A stretch of 64,000 nt of DNA from positions 124,001 to 188,000 of the forward strand of contig BMSW01000001.1 of NCBI GenBank assembly GCA_014649355.1. Direction: 5' to 3'. Below are positions 23,762 through 32,273 of this stretch, in pieces; position 1 is the stretch's first letter, and each line of letters starts with the position of its first letter. The DNA is from Streptomyces althioticus. Lineage in GTDB: Bacteria > Actinomycetota > Actinomycetes > Streptomycetales > Streptomycetaceae. The notes under the pieces were generated by a model. It did not search any database. It was given only the letters and a program-made list of their open reading frames with translations, and was not told where the DNA came from. The position numbers were made by a program, and so were the translations under genes.

Positions 23762-25219
23762 GTGGCGGAGGAGCTGCCGGAGACCCCGGAGACTGCCGAC
23801 GAGGAGCCCGTCAAGCAGCGGAAGAACGGCCTGTACCCGGGCGTGTCCGACGAGCTGGCCGAGAACATGAAGAGCGGCTGGGCCGACACCGAGTTGCACG
23901 ACCTGGAGCCGATCGCCCAGGCCGCCGAGACCGCCGCCCGCCGCGCGGCGCTGTCCGCCCGCTTCCCCGGTGAGCGCCTGGTGATCCCGGCGGGCAACCT
24001 GAAGACCCGCTCGAACGACACGGAGTACCCGTTCCGGGCGTCCGTCGAGTACGCCTACCTCACCGGCAACCAGACGGAGGACGGCGTCCTCGTCATGGAG
24101 CCGACGACGGACGGCCACCAGGAGACGATCTACCTCCTGCCCCGCTCCGACCGTGAGAACGGCGAGTTCTGGCTGGACGGCCAGGGCGAGCTGTGGGTGG
24201 GCCGCCGCCACTCCCTCACCGAGGCCGAGAAGCGGTACGGCATCCCCGCCTCCGACGTCCGCGAGCTGGCCGGCGCGCTGCGCGAGGCCACCGGCCCGGT
24301 CCGTGTGGTGCGCGGCTACGACGCCGGGATCGAGGAGGCGCTGACCGACAAGGTCACCGCCGAACGCGACGAGGAACTGCGCGTCTTCCTCTCCGAGATG
24401 CGGCTGGTGAAGGACGACTTCGAGATCGGCGAGCTGCAGAAGGCCGTCGACTCCACCGTGCGCGGCTTCGAGGACGTGGTGAAGATCCTCGACAAGGCCG
24501 AGGCCACCAGCGAGCGCTACATCGAGGGAACGTTCTTCCTGCGCGCCCGCGTCGAAGGCAACGACGTCGGCTACGGATCCATCTGCGCCGCGGGACCGCA
24601 CGCCTGCACCCTGCACTGGGTGCGCAACGACGGCCCCGTCCGCTCCGGCGACCTGCTGCTGCTCGACGCCGGTGTGGAGACGCACACGTACTACACCGCC
24701 GACGTCACGCGGACGCTGCCGGTCAACGGCCGTTACACCGAGCTGCAGAAGAAGATCTACGACGCGGTGTACGACGCCCAGGAGGCGGGCATCGCGGCCG
24801 TGAAGCCGGGCGCCAAGTACCGCGACTTCCACGACGCCGCGCAGCGCGTGCTGGCCGAGCGGCTCGTCGAGTGGGGCCTGGTCGAGGGCCCGGTGGAGCG
24901 GGTGCTGGAGCTGGGCCTGCAGCGCCGCTGGACGCTGCACGGCACCGGTCACATGCTCGGCATGGACGTCCACGACTGCGCCGCCGCGCGCACCGAGACC
25001 TACGTCGACGGCACGCTGGAGCCGGGCATGGTCCTCACCGTGGAGCCGGGCCTGTACTTCCAGGCCGACGACCTGACGGTCCCCGAGGAGTACCGGGGCA
25101 TCGGCGTCCGCATCGAGGACGACATCCTGGTCACCGAGGACGGCAACACGAACCTGTCCTCCGCCCTGCCCCGCCGCTCGGACGAGGTGGAGGCGTGGAT
25201 GGCAGGCCTCAAGGGCTGA
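23762..25219 (+). CDS. pepP: Xaa-Pro aminopeptidase (M24B, PepP-type)
   Basis: 485 residues from a GTG with GAGGAGG 7 nt upstream; the ATG at 23756 is too close to that ribosome site. An N-terminal creatinase-like domain (about 60-240) is followed by the pita-bread metallopeptidase fold. Two metals are bound by Asp in LLLDAGVETHTYYTADVTR-type strand (about 302 and 313), His in GTGHMLGMDVHDC (about 395), Glu in TVEPGLYF (about 427) and Glu in RIEDDILV (about 451). It removes an N-terminal residue preceding proline. A TACGAT box at 23721-23726 may be the -10. The gene is monocistronic, closed by the bidirectional hairpin at 25241. Confidence 0.93.
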   Translation: MAEELPETPETADEEPVKQRKNGLYPGVSDELAENMKSGWADTELHDLEPIAQAAETAARRAALSARFPGERLVIPAGNLKTRSNDTEYPFRASVEYAYLTGNQTEDGVLVMEPTTDGHQETIYLLPRSDRENGEFWLDGQGELWVGRRHSLTEAEKRYGIPASDVRELAGALREATGPVRVVRGYDAGIEEALTDKVTAERDEELRVFLSEMRLVKDDFEIGELQKAVDSTVRGFEDVVKILDKAEATSERYIEGTFFLRARVEGNDVGYGSICAAGPHACTLHWVRNDGPVRSGDLLLLDAGVETHTYYTADVTRTLPVNGRYTELQKKIYDAVYDAQEAGIAAVKPGAKYRDFHDAAQRVLAERLVEWGLVEGPVERVLELGLQRRWTLHGTGHMLGMDVHDCAAARTETYVDGTLEPGMVLTVEPGLYFQADDLTVPEEYRGIGVRIEDDILVTEDGNTNLSSALPRRSDEVEAWMAGLKG

Positions 25220-25240
25220 GTCGCCCCTGCCACGCATGAA

Positions 25241-25277
25241 CGAGGGCCCCTCCCGGATCGCCGGGGAGGGGCCCTCG
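25241..25277. terminator. Bidirectional terminator between convergent genes
   Basis: CGAGGGCCCCTCCC (25241-25254) pairs perfectly with 25264-25277 around a 9-nt loop. It lies between pepP and the convergent HATPase gene and can serve both. Confidence 0.8.
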
Positions 25278-25286
25278 TCGTGTGCG

Positions 25287-25742
25287 TCAGACCGCCGTCA
25301 GCGGCGCGTCCTCGCGCCACTTGAGGATCTTGTCGAAGCTCACCACCGCGCCGCCTCGCCCCGGCTTGTTGCCGATGTGGACGTGGTCGGCCAGTTGCTC
25401 GATGAGGCACAGGCCACGGCCGTGCTCCGCCTCGGCCGGGACGGGCTGGGGGCGGGGGCGGGACCCGGCGGCGGGGAAGCCGGGGCCGGCGTCGGCGACC
25501 TCGATGCGGCACTTCTCGCCGTCGAGGTAGGCCGTCACCCGGAACGCCTCCGAGGTGTGGTCGCGTGCGGCGCCGCCACCGTGCTCCACGGCGTTCGCGC
25601 AGGCCTCGCTGAGGGCGACGGACAGGTCGTAGGAGATCTCGGGATCGACGCCCGCGGTCTCCATGGTGCCGAGCAGCAGGCGCCGGGCGAGCGGCACGCT
25701 GGCGGCATCACGCCGCAGATGGAGTGACCACCAGATGCTCAT
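25287..25742 (-). CDS. RsbW-like ATP-binding protein (HATPase_c)
   Basis: 151 residues. GHKL motifs: N box ALSEACANAVEHG (about 43-55), G1 VADAGPGF (about 83-90) and G2 EHGRGLCLIEQLAD (about 107-120). The arrangement is that of anti-sigma factor kinases of the RsbW/SpoIIAB type with no other domain. Residues before the N box (WWSLHLRRDAASVPLARR) match the usual N-terminal strand of this group. It is the second such protein in the window (the first is at 18086-18643), but the two are only distantly similar. ATG at 25742 with GGAGG-like CTGGAG upstream fits. No partner gene is adjacent. Confidence 0.85.
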   Translation of the reverse strand: MSIWWSLHLRRDAASVPLARRLLLGTMETAGVDPEISYDLSVALSEACANAVEHGGGAARDHTSEAFRVTAYLDGEKCRIEVADAGPGFPAAGSRPRPQPVPAEAEHGRGLCLIEQLADHVHIGNKPGRGGAVVSFDKILKWREDAPLTAV

Positions 25743-25962
25743 GCTCCAGCCTCCTGGCTGCGGCTCGACATACCGTTACGTATTGCCCTGAGTGGTGACC
25801 TGTAAGCGCGAAGTTGACGTGACACCGCCCATATGGCGGGTGTACGGGGGAGCCGATCGGTGTATGTGGGACGCCGCACCGCACAGGTGATCTTACGGTC
25901 GTACCTCATCTTGCGGACCTGGCGTACGGCGCCCCGGGGGCTGGTGCGATGATGAGGCCGCC

Positions 25963-26736
25963 ATGTCTGCCCCTTATCCGCGCACGACGCGCGCCGGACG
26001 AGGACTCCGGATCCTGCGGGCCGCGGTGTTCGCCGCGGTCTGCGTCGTGCTGGCCGGGGCAGGCCACTCGCTCGCCTCCTGCGACGCCGTCCCGCTGTGG
26101 ACGCTCGGCGCGGGATTCCTCGCGGCGGTCGCCGTCGCCGTGCCGCTCGCCGGGCGCACCCGCCCGCTGCCGGTGATCACCGCCCTGCTGGCCGGCGGGC
26201 AGACCGCGCTGCACACGCTGTTCGGACTCGGGCAGCACGGCGCGGGCGCGTCCGACGCCTCGCTGGTCGCCCAGGCCGCCCGGCTGTGGTGCGGCCCCGG
26301 CACGATCAGCCCGGCCCAGGCCGAGCGGCTCCTCGCCGACGCCCGGATCCTGCCGCACGGGCCGGGGGCCCACGGGGCCGACGCCGTGGCGGGCCCCGTG
26401 GGGTCGCTGCTGCCGTCGCTGCCGATGCTGCTCGGGCACGTCCTCGCCGCGACGGTCGCGGGATGGCTGCTGCGCCGGGGCGACCTGGCGCTGCTGCGTC
26501 TGGCCGAGCTGTCCGCGCAGGGAGTCGCCGAGGGCGCCCTCGTGCGGTCGCTGCGCGGGGCGCTGGCCCTGGTGCGGGCCCTGCGCGCCGGACTCCCCGG
26601 CGCCCCCGAGGCCGGCCCGGTCACCCCGCGCACCGCGCTGCTCCCTCCGCTTCCCCCGCGCTCCGCGGGCCTGCACCACACGGTGATCCGCCGGGGTCCC
26701 CCGGCCTCCGTCTCCGCACTCGCGCTCGCCGCCTGA
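25963..26736 (+). CDS. Integral membrane protein next to the copper cluster
   Basis: 257 residues. About four hydrophobic segments can be seen (17-38, 44-62, 66-82, 147-172), with a Cys in SLASCDA and a loop of 60 residues between helices 3 and 4. Family unknown to me; the tail from about 200 is Pro/Arg-rich and probably cytoplasmic. It precedes the YcnI gene by 180 nt in the same direction. In many Streptomyces the gene ahead of ycnI encodes such a protein, so a link to copper handling is plausible but only positional. Confidence 0.65.
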   Translation: MSAPYPRTTRAGRGLRILRAAVFAAVCVVLAGAGHSLASCDAVPLWTLGAGFLAAVAVAVPLAGRTRPLPVITALLAGGQTALHTLFGLGQHGAGASDASLVAQAARLWCGPGTISPAQAERLLADARILPHGPGAHGADAVAGPVGSLLPSLPMLLGHVLAATVAGWLLRRGDLALLRLAELSAQGVAEGALVRSLRGALALVRALRAGLPGAPEAGPVTPRTALLPPLPPRSAGLHHTVIRRGPPASVSALALAA

Positions 26737-26916
26737 CGCGGGGCGACCCACCGGTCCGGGGTTCCGGACGGGACGAGGGACGCCTCCGTGCGGCACGCCT
26801 GTGCGCCGGTCCCGCCGCGTGCGCCGGGCCGTCGTCCCGCCCAGCGGAGCGACCGCCGTCCGCGCCGCGTATCCCTCACCGTCCGTGAAACCTCTACGAA
26901 GCGGAGTGCTTCTGCC

Positions 26917-27654
26917 ATGAAGGCTTCCCGTATCGCCGCCGCCGGTGCCGTCGCCGGCGCCGCCGTCCTCGCCGTCTCCTCCCCCTGCTTCGCGCACGTC
27001 AGCGTGCAGCCCGAGGGTGAGGCCGCCAAGGGCGGCTACGCGGTCGTCGGCTTCAAGGTCCCCAACGAGCGGGACAACGCCGCGACCACCAAGCTCGAGG
27101 TCACGTTCCCGTCGGACCACCCCCTGTCGTCGGTGCAGCCGCAGCCCGTCGAGGGCTGGGACATCAAGGTCACCAAGTCGCGCCTGGCCGAGCCGCTCGA
27201 GGTGCACGGCAAGAAGATCGACGAGGCCGTCACCAAGGTCACCTGGACCGCCAAGGGCGAGGGGATCGAGCCGGGCTTCTTCCAGAAGTTCCCGGTCTCC
27301 GTCGGCACGCTGCCCGAGGACACCGACCAGCTCGTCTTCAAGGCCCTGCAGACGTACTCCAACAAGGAGGTCGTCCGCTGGATCGAGGTGCCGCAGGAGG
27401 GCCAGGACGAGCCCGACAACCCGGCTCCGGTGCTGACCCTGTCCGCGCCCGCCGAGGACGGCCACGGACACGGCGCCGCCGCCGACGACAAGGCGTCCGA
27501 CGACGCGGAGCAGGCCTCCGCCGAGACGACCGCCGCGTCCGGCGACTCCGGCGGCACCGACACCACCGCCCGCGTGCTGGGCGTCGTCGGCATCGTGGTC
27601 GGCGCCGCGGGCGTCGCGTACGGCGTGCTCGCCGGGCGCCGGCGCTCCGCCTGA
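26917..27654 (+). CDS. YcnI-like copper-binding protein (DUF1775)
   Basis: 245 residues from the ATG at 26917. A signal peptide (1-27) is cleaved before HVSVQPEG. The new N-terminal His is the copper brace residue of YcnI/DUF1775 proteins, whose domain spans about 28-175 (with the conserved Trp in WDIKV). A His/Asp/Ala-rich linker precedes a C-terminal membrane helix (about 215-238, LGVVGIVVGAAGVAYGVLA) and a basic stop-transfer tail. It is thus anchored outside the membrane. YcnI proteins are encoded with CopCD, SCO1 and PCuAC genes, as here, and are thought to act as copper chaperones. It is the first of four to five genes in one direction. Confidence 0.9.
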   Translation: MKASRIAAAGAVAGAAVLAVSSPCFAHVSVQPEGEAAKGGYAVVGFKVPNERDNAATTKLEVTFPSDHPLSSVQPQPVEGWDIKVTKSRLAEPLEVHGKKIDEAVTKVTWTAKGEGIEPGFFQKFPVSVGTLPEDTDQLVFKALQTYSNKEVVRWIEVPQEGQDEPDNPAPVLTLSAPAEDGHGHGAAADDKASDDAEQASAETTAASGDSGGTDTTARVLGVVGIVVGAAGVAYGVLAGRRRSA

Positions 27655-27735
27655 GCCTTCCCTCTCCACGGCGCGCACCGGGCCCGGCCCGCGGCCTCCC
27701 GGTGCGCGCCGCACACCCACCTTCAGGACCATCCC

Positions 27736-28392
27736 ATGCGCAAGAAGACCCTCGCGGCGGCGGCTCTGCTCGCCGTCGTCCCGCTGACCCTCACCGCCTG
27801 CGGAGGCGACGACGGCGACAGCGGCTCGCCCGTCTCCGTGGTGTCCGAGGAGAACGGCGGCCAGAAGGCGGCCACCGTCCTCGACAAGCCCTTCGAGAAG
27901 CCCGACCTCGTCCTCACCGACACCCGGGGCAAGCCGTACGACTTCCGCGAGCAGACCGCGGGCAGGCCCACGCTGATCTACTTCGGCTACACGCACTGCC
28001 CCGACGTCTGCCCGCTGACGATGAACAACCTCGCGGTGGCCAAGAAGCAGCTCCCGAAGGAGCAGCAGGACCAGCTGCGGATCGTGTTCGTCACCACCGA
28101 CCCCGAGCGGGACACCCCGGCCGAGCTCGGCACGTGGCTCAAGGGCATCGACTCCCAGGTCGTCGGTCTGACCGGTGACTTCGCCACCATCCAGGCCGGC
28201 GCCCGCACCCTCGGCATCTCCATCGACCCGCCGCGCAAGGACGACAACGGCAAGACCGTCTCCGACCACGGCACCCAGGTCATCGCCTTCTCCCCGAAGA
28301 CGGACGGCGGTTACGTCCTCTACGGCGAGGACGCCACCGTCGAGGACTACACCCAGGACCTCCCGAAGATCATCAAGGGGGAGAACCCGTGA
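27736..28392 (+). CDS. SCO1/SenC-family copper lipoprotein
   Basis: 218 residues. A lipoprotein signal ends in LTAC (C22). The thioredoxin-like SCO domain has the copper-binding CPDVC pair (C88, C92) and the distal His in SDHGTQV (about 178). SCO proteins deliver copper to the CuA site of cytochrome oxidase or reduce it; in Streptomyces they support aa3 oxidase assembly and development. It follows ycnI by 81 nt, and its stop overlaps the start of the PCuAC gene by 4 nt. Confidence 0.93.
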   Translation: MRKKTLAAAALLAVVPLTLTACGGDDGDSGSPVSVVSEENGGQKAATVLDKPFEKPDLVLTDTRGKPYDFREQTAGRPTLIYFGYTHCPDVCPLTMNNLAVAKKQLPKEQQDQLRIVFVTTDPERDTPAELGTWLKGIDSQVVGLTGDFATIQAGARTLGISIDPPRKDDNGKTVSDHGTQVIAFSPKTDGGYVLYGEDATVEDYTQDLPKIIKGENP

Positions 28393-28838
28393 GGCACCGC
28401 GCGGCCGCCGCCCTCGCGCTGGCCGGCGCGCTCGCCCTGACCGCGTGCGGCGGTTCGGACGACGGCTCGGCACAGCTGTCGGTAGGCGCCGCGTACATGC
28501 CGCAGCCGGTGTCGGACCTGGCGGCGGGCTTCCTCACGATCACCAACGACGGCGACGCCGCGGACCGGCTGACCTCGGTCAGCAGTGACGTCGCCCGCCA
28601 GGTCACCGTGCACGAGACCGTCGACGGGGCGATGCGGGAGGTCGAATCCCTCGACATCCCGGCCCACGGCAGCCTCGTCCTGGAGAGCGGCGGCAACCAT
28701 CTGATGTTCGAGCAGCTGAAGCGCAAGCCGAAGCAGGGTCAGAAGGTCTCCGTCGAGCTGCGCTTCGCCCACTCCGACCCCGTCACGGTCGAGCTGCCGG
28801 TGAAGCCGGCCACCTACCGCCCGACGACCGGACACTGA
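28389..28838 (+). CDS. PCuAC copper chaperone lipoprotein
   Basis: 149 residues from a GTG overlapping the SCO stop in GTGA. The lipobox LTAC places the lipid at C20. The mature domain carries PCuAC ligand elements: AAYMPQP, then VHETVDGAMREV and the HLMF motif. These correspond to the Met/His Cu(I) site H-M-x(n)-H-x-M, with small local differences from the canonical spacing. The protein hands Cu(I) to SCO or directly to CuA. The translational coupling with the SCO1-like gene fits a joint role. Confidence 0.9.
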   Translation: MRHRAAAALALAGALALTACGGSDDGSAQLSVGAAYMPQPVSDLAAGFLTITNDGDAADRLTSVSSDVARQVTVHETVDGAMREVESLDIPAHGSLVLESGGNHLMFEQLKRKPKQGQKVSVELRFAHSDPVTVELPVKPATYRPTTGH

Positions 28839-28851
28839 GGGAGACACCCCC

Positions 28852-30918
28852 GTGACCCAGACCATCGCCCCCCGCGTACGGACCCTGGTGCTGCTGATCC
28901 TGGCCGTCGCCGGCGCGCTCCTCGCCGGGGCCGCTCCCGCCTCCGCGCACGCCGCGCTGACCGGCAGCGACCCCGCGCAGGGGGCGGTGGTCGACACCGC
29001 GCCCTCGCAGGTCTCGCTGACCTTCTCGGAGCCGGTCGCGGTGGGCGACGACTCGGTGCGGGTGCTCGACCCCAAGGGCGAGCGTGTGGACAAGGGCGAC
29101 CCGGCCAACCCCAGCGGGACCACGTACAGCGTGCCGCTGGTGAGTGGGCTCCCCGACGGCACCTACACGGTGGCCTACCAGGTGGTGTCCGCCGACAGCC
29201 ACCCCGTCGCCGGGGCCTTCACCTTCTCCATCGGCGCCCCCTCGGAGACCACCGTCTCGGTCTCCGCGCAGGGCTCCGACGACGGCCTGGTGGGGTGGCT
29301 CTACGGCTTCGGCCGTTACGTCTCCTACGCGGGCTTCGTCGTCCTGGCGGGCGGCGCCGCCTTCGTCCTCGCCTGCTGGGCGCCGGGCGCCCGGGTGCGG
29401 GCGGTCCAGCGTCTGGTCGTCTCCGGCTGGCTCGCGCTCACCGCGGCGACCCTGGGCCTGCTGATGCTGCGCGGCTCCTACACCACCTCCGGGAAGATCG
29501 GCGACGTCTTCGACCTGGAGCTGCTCGGCGACGTGCTCCAGACCAAGACGGGCGCGGCCCTGGTGTCGCGGCTGCTGCTGCTCGCGGCGGCGGCGCTGTT
29601 CATAGCGGTGCTCTTCGGGGCGTACGCCCGCACGGCGGACGGCGGCGCCCCGGACCACGCCGCCGAGGGCGACGGCGAGGGCGACGGCGGGGAGCCGGAC
29701 AAGCGGGACCTGACCTTCGGGCTGGCCCTCGGCGGGACGGTCGTCGCGGCCGGGCTGGCCGCGAGCTGGGCCATGTCCGAGCACGCCTCGCAGGGTCTGC
29801 AGGCGGGCGTGGCCATGCCGGTCGACGTGGTGCACCTGCTGGCGGTCGCCGCCTGGCTGGGCGGACTGGCCGCCCTCCTCGTCGCGCTCCACCGCGCCCC
29901 CGTGGAGACGCCGGTCGGGCGGGACGCCGTCCGACGGTTCTCGCGCCTCGCCTTCGGCAGCGTGGTGGCGCTGGCCGTCACCGGCGTCTACCAGAGCTGG
30001 CGGCAGCTCGGCTCCTGGTCCGCCTTCACCGACACCCGGTACGGGCAGCTGCTCCTCGTCAAGATCGCGCTGGTGGCCGTGATGGTCGCCGTCGCCTTCC
30101 TGTCCCGCCGCTGGACGCAGCGGCTGGCCGACGCTCGTGTGTCGGTGGCGACCGAGGAGGCGGCAAGGAGCGAGGAGACCGAGCGGGCCGAGGAGGCCGA
30201 GGAGGAGAAGCAGCCGGCCGGCACGGCCCCGGCCGAGGCATCCGGCACGTCTGCGGTGTCCGAGGCGGTCGAGGCGGCCGAGGCGCCCAGGGCGTCCGAT
30301 GCGGAGAAGGCCGAGGCCGGCCATGACTCCGTGCGGGCCGCGCAGCTCGCCCGGCAGCGTGCCGCGACGGAGGCCGCCCGGCAGAAGCGGTTGCGGGACG
30401 CCGACCCGAACCGCTTCGGACTGCGCCGCTCGGTGCTCGCCGAAGCGGGCGTCGCCGTCGTCCTGCTGGCCGTGACCACCGTGTTGACGCAGACCGAGCC
30501 GGGGCGCACCGAGCAGGACGCGAAGGCGGCCGCCGCCTCCTTTTCGTCCTCGGCCTCGACGACCGGGCAGGGCAGCGGTGCGGTGAGCCTGACCATGCCT
30601 TTCGACACGGGCGGCACCAACGGCAAGGGTGTCGTCTCGGTCGACCTCGACCCCGCCCAGGCCGGTGACAACGCCCTGCACGTCTACGTCGAGGGGCCGG
30701 ACGGCACGCCCGTCGACGTGCCCGAGGTGAAGATCGCGCTCACCCTCGCCGCCCAGGACATCGGGCCGCTGCCCGTCACACCCGACCACATCACCACCGG
30801 ACACTGGTCGGCGAGCACAGTGCAGATCCCCATGGCGGGCGACTGGAAGGTCGAGGTGACCGTGCGGACCTCCGACATCGACCAGGTGACCGTCTCCAAG
30901 AACGCTCAGATCGGCTGA
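28852..30918 (+). CDS. CopC-CopD fusion copper transport protein
   Basis: 688 residues. A signal peptide ends before HAALTGSDP; H33 is the N-terminal copper ligand of CopC. The CopC domain (about 33-125) is followed by about eight membrane helices of CopD (about 145-420), with a hydrophilic acidic loop near 262-285. After helix eight comes an 80-residue Glu/Ala-rich charged insertion (about 425-510, probably cytoplasmic), one more helix, and a C-terminal extracellular YtkA-like beta domain (about 575-688). The fusion is usual for actinobacteria and is thought to import or shuttle copper across the membrane. The GTG start is 13 nt after the PCuAC stop with GGGAGA upstream. Confidence 0.92.
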   Translation: MTQTIAPRVRTLVLLILAVAGALLAGAAPASAHAALTGSDPAQGAVVDTAPSQVSLTFSEPVAVGDDSVRVLDPKGERVDKGDPANPSGTTYSVPLVSGLPDGTYTVAYQVVSADSHPVAGAFTFSIGAPSETTVSVSAQGSDDGLVGWLYGFGRYVSYAGFVVLAGGAAFVLACWAPGARVRAVQRLVVSGWLALTAATLGLLMLRGSYTTSGKIGDVFDLELLGDVLQTKTGAALVSRLLLLAAAALFIAVLFGAYARTADGGAPDHAAEGDGEGDGGEPDKRDLTFGLALGGTVVAAGLAASWAMSEHASQGLQAGVAMPVDVVHLLAVAAWLGGLAALLVALHRAPVETPVGRDAVRRFSRLAFGSVVALAVTGVYQSWRQLGSWSAFTDTRYGQLLLVKIALVAVMVAVAFLSRRWTQRLADARVSVATEEAARSEETERAEEAEEEKQPAGTAPAEASGTSAVSEAVEAAEAPRASDAEKAEAGHDSVRAAQLARQRAATEAARQKRLRDADPNRFGLRRSVLAEAGVAVVLLAVTTVLTQTEPGRTEQDAKAAAASFSSSASTTGQGSGAVSLTMPFDTGGTNGKGVVSVDLDPAQAGDNALHVYVEGPDGTPVDVPEVKIALTLAAQDIGPLPVTPDHITTGHWSASTVQIPMAGDWKVEVTVRTSDIDQVTVSKNAQIG

Positions 30919-30924
30919 ACCACC

Positions 30925-32202
30925 ATGGCTGACCCTTCCCTGTCGCAGACTCGCATCCCCGAGGAGGACACCCGGACGGAACCCACCGCCGCCGGCATGT
31001 CGCGGCGACGCCTGCTCGGCACGGCCGGCGCCACCGGACTGGTGCTCGGGGCGGCCGGCGGTGCCGTCGGGTACGCGGCGGCGCCCTCCGGAGCCACCCC
31101 CCTCACCTCGGTCGGCGCCACAAAAGTGCCGTTTCACGTGAAACATCAGCCGGGTATCACCGAGCCGCTCCAGTCGCGCGGCCATCTCCTCGCCTTCGAC
31201 CTTGCGCCCGGCGCCGGGCGCAGGGAGGCAGCCGCACTGCTGCGCCGCTGGTCCGACACCGCCCGCCGACTGATGGCCGGGGAGTTCGAGGCCGAGGGCG
31301 ACAGCGACATTGCCCGTGACGCCGGACCCTCCTCGCTGACCCTGACCTTCGGATTCGGGCACAGCTTCTTCGCGCGCACCGGGCTGGAGCAACAGCGTCC
31401 GACTGCCCTGGACCCGTTGCCCGCCTTCTCCTCCGACCGCCTCGACCGGGCCCGCAGCGACGGAGACCTGTGGGTGCAGATCGGCGCCGACGATGCGCTG
31501 GTGGCCTTCCATGCCCTGCGCGCGGTGCAAAAGGACGCGGGTGCGGCGGCCCGGTTGCGCTGGCAGATGAACGGCTTCAACCGCTCGCCGGGCGCCACCG
31601 CCCGCCCGATGACCACCCGCAATCTGATGGGCCAGGTCGACGGAACCCGCAATCCGAAGCCCCAGGAACCCGACTTCGACGAGCGGATCTTCGTTCCGGA
31701 GCAGGGCGAGCCCGCCTGGATGGCGAACGGCTCCTACGTGGTCGTCCGCCGGATCCGGATGCTGCTGGACGACTGGGAGAGGCTGTCGCTCAGGGAGCAG
31801 GAGGGCGTCATCGGGCGGCGCAAGGCGGACGGCGCCCCGCTCTCCGGCGGTGACGAGAAGACCGACATGGACCTGGAGAAGACCGACGCCCGGGGCAATC
31901 TGGTCGTCCCCATCAACGCGCACGCGCGGATCACCCGGCCCGACCAGAACGGTGGGGCCGCGATGTTGCGCCGGCCGTTCTCCTACCACGACGGCATCGA
32001 CGCGGACGGGACTCCGGACGCCGGCTTGCTGTTCGTCTGCTGGCAGGCCGATCCCCTGCGCGGCTTCGTGCCGGTGCAGCGCAAGCTCGACCGGGGCGAC
32101 GCGCTGACGCCGTTCGTCCGTCACGAGACGAGCGGGCTGTTCGCGGTCCCGGGCGGGGCGGCGGAGGGCGAGTATGTGGGTCAGGCGCTGCTGGAGGGGT
32201 GA
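30925..32202 (+). CDS. Tat-secreted DyP-type heme peroxidase
   Basis: 425 residues. The Tat motif SRRRLLG (26-32) precedes a hydrophobic core. The DyP domain shows the GxxDG motif in GQVDGTRNP (about 235-243) with the catalytic Asp, the proximal His in INAHARITRP (about 332) and Arg in the same stretch. It belongs to the EfeB/A-type DyPs. It starts 6 nt after CopCD, so is part of the copper cluster transcript; in Streptomyces a secreted DyP cooperates with copper radical oxidases, and lignin-active members are known. A perfect parS site (31131-31144) lies within the coding sequence, at the mature N-terminus (codons for PFHVKHQ). Confidence 0.92.
   Translation: MADPSLSQTRIPEEDTRTEPTAAGMSRRRLLGTAGATGLVLGAAGGAVGYAAAPSGATPLTSVGATKVPFHVKHQPGITEPLQSRGHLLAFDLAPGAGRREAAALLRRWSDTARRLMAGEFEAEGDSDIARDAGPSSLTLTFGFGHSFFARTGLEQQRPTALDPLPAFSSDRLDRARSDGDLWVQIGADDALVAFHALRAVQKDAGAAARLRWQMNGFNRSPGATARPMTTRNLMGQVDGTRNPKPQEPDFDERIFVPEQGEPAWMANGSYVVVRRIRMLLDDWERLSLREQEGVIGRRKADGAPLSGGDEKTDMDLEKTDARGNLVVPINAHARITRPDQNGGAAMLRRPFSYHDGIDADGTPDAGLLFVCWQADPLRGFVPVQRKLDRGDALTPFVRHETSGLFAVPGGAAEGEYVGQALLEG
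31131..31144. other. parS site 1 (inside the DyP gene)
   Basis: Perfect GTTTCACGTGAAAC, the 14-bp ParB binding palindrome of Streptomyces. It is read in frame as the codons for FHVK. Chromosomal parS sites cluster around oriC in this genus. Confidence 0.9.
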
Positions 32203-32273
32203 GAACCGCCCGGAGTCACCCTCCGGAGCTCTCTCGGGAGGGGCTGTCGGCGTGGGCCCATTAGGGTGAGGTC

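Noticed and set aside
25906..28473. An 855-codon open frame on the complement
   Set aside because: Shadow of the membrane protein, YcnI and SCO1-like genes; low-complexity composition.
28783..32124. A 1113-codon open frame on the complement across PCuAC, CopCD and DyP
   Set aside because: It is the GC-biased mirror of well-supported + strand genes, has no family similarity and is rich in Arg, Gly and His as shadow frames are.
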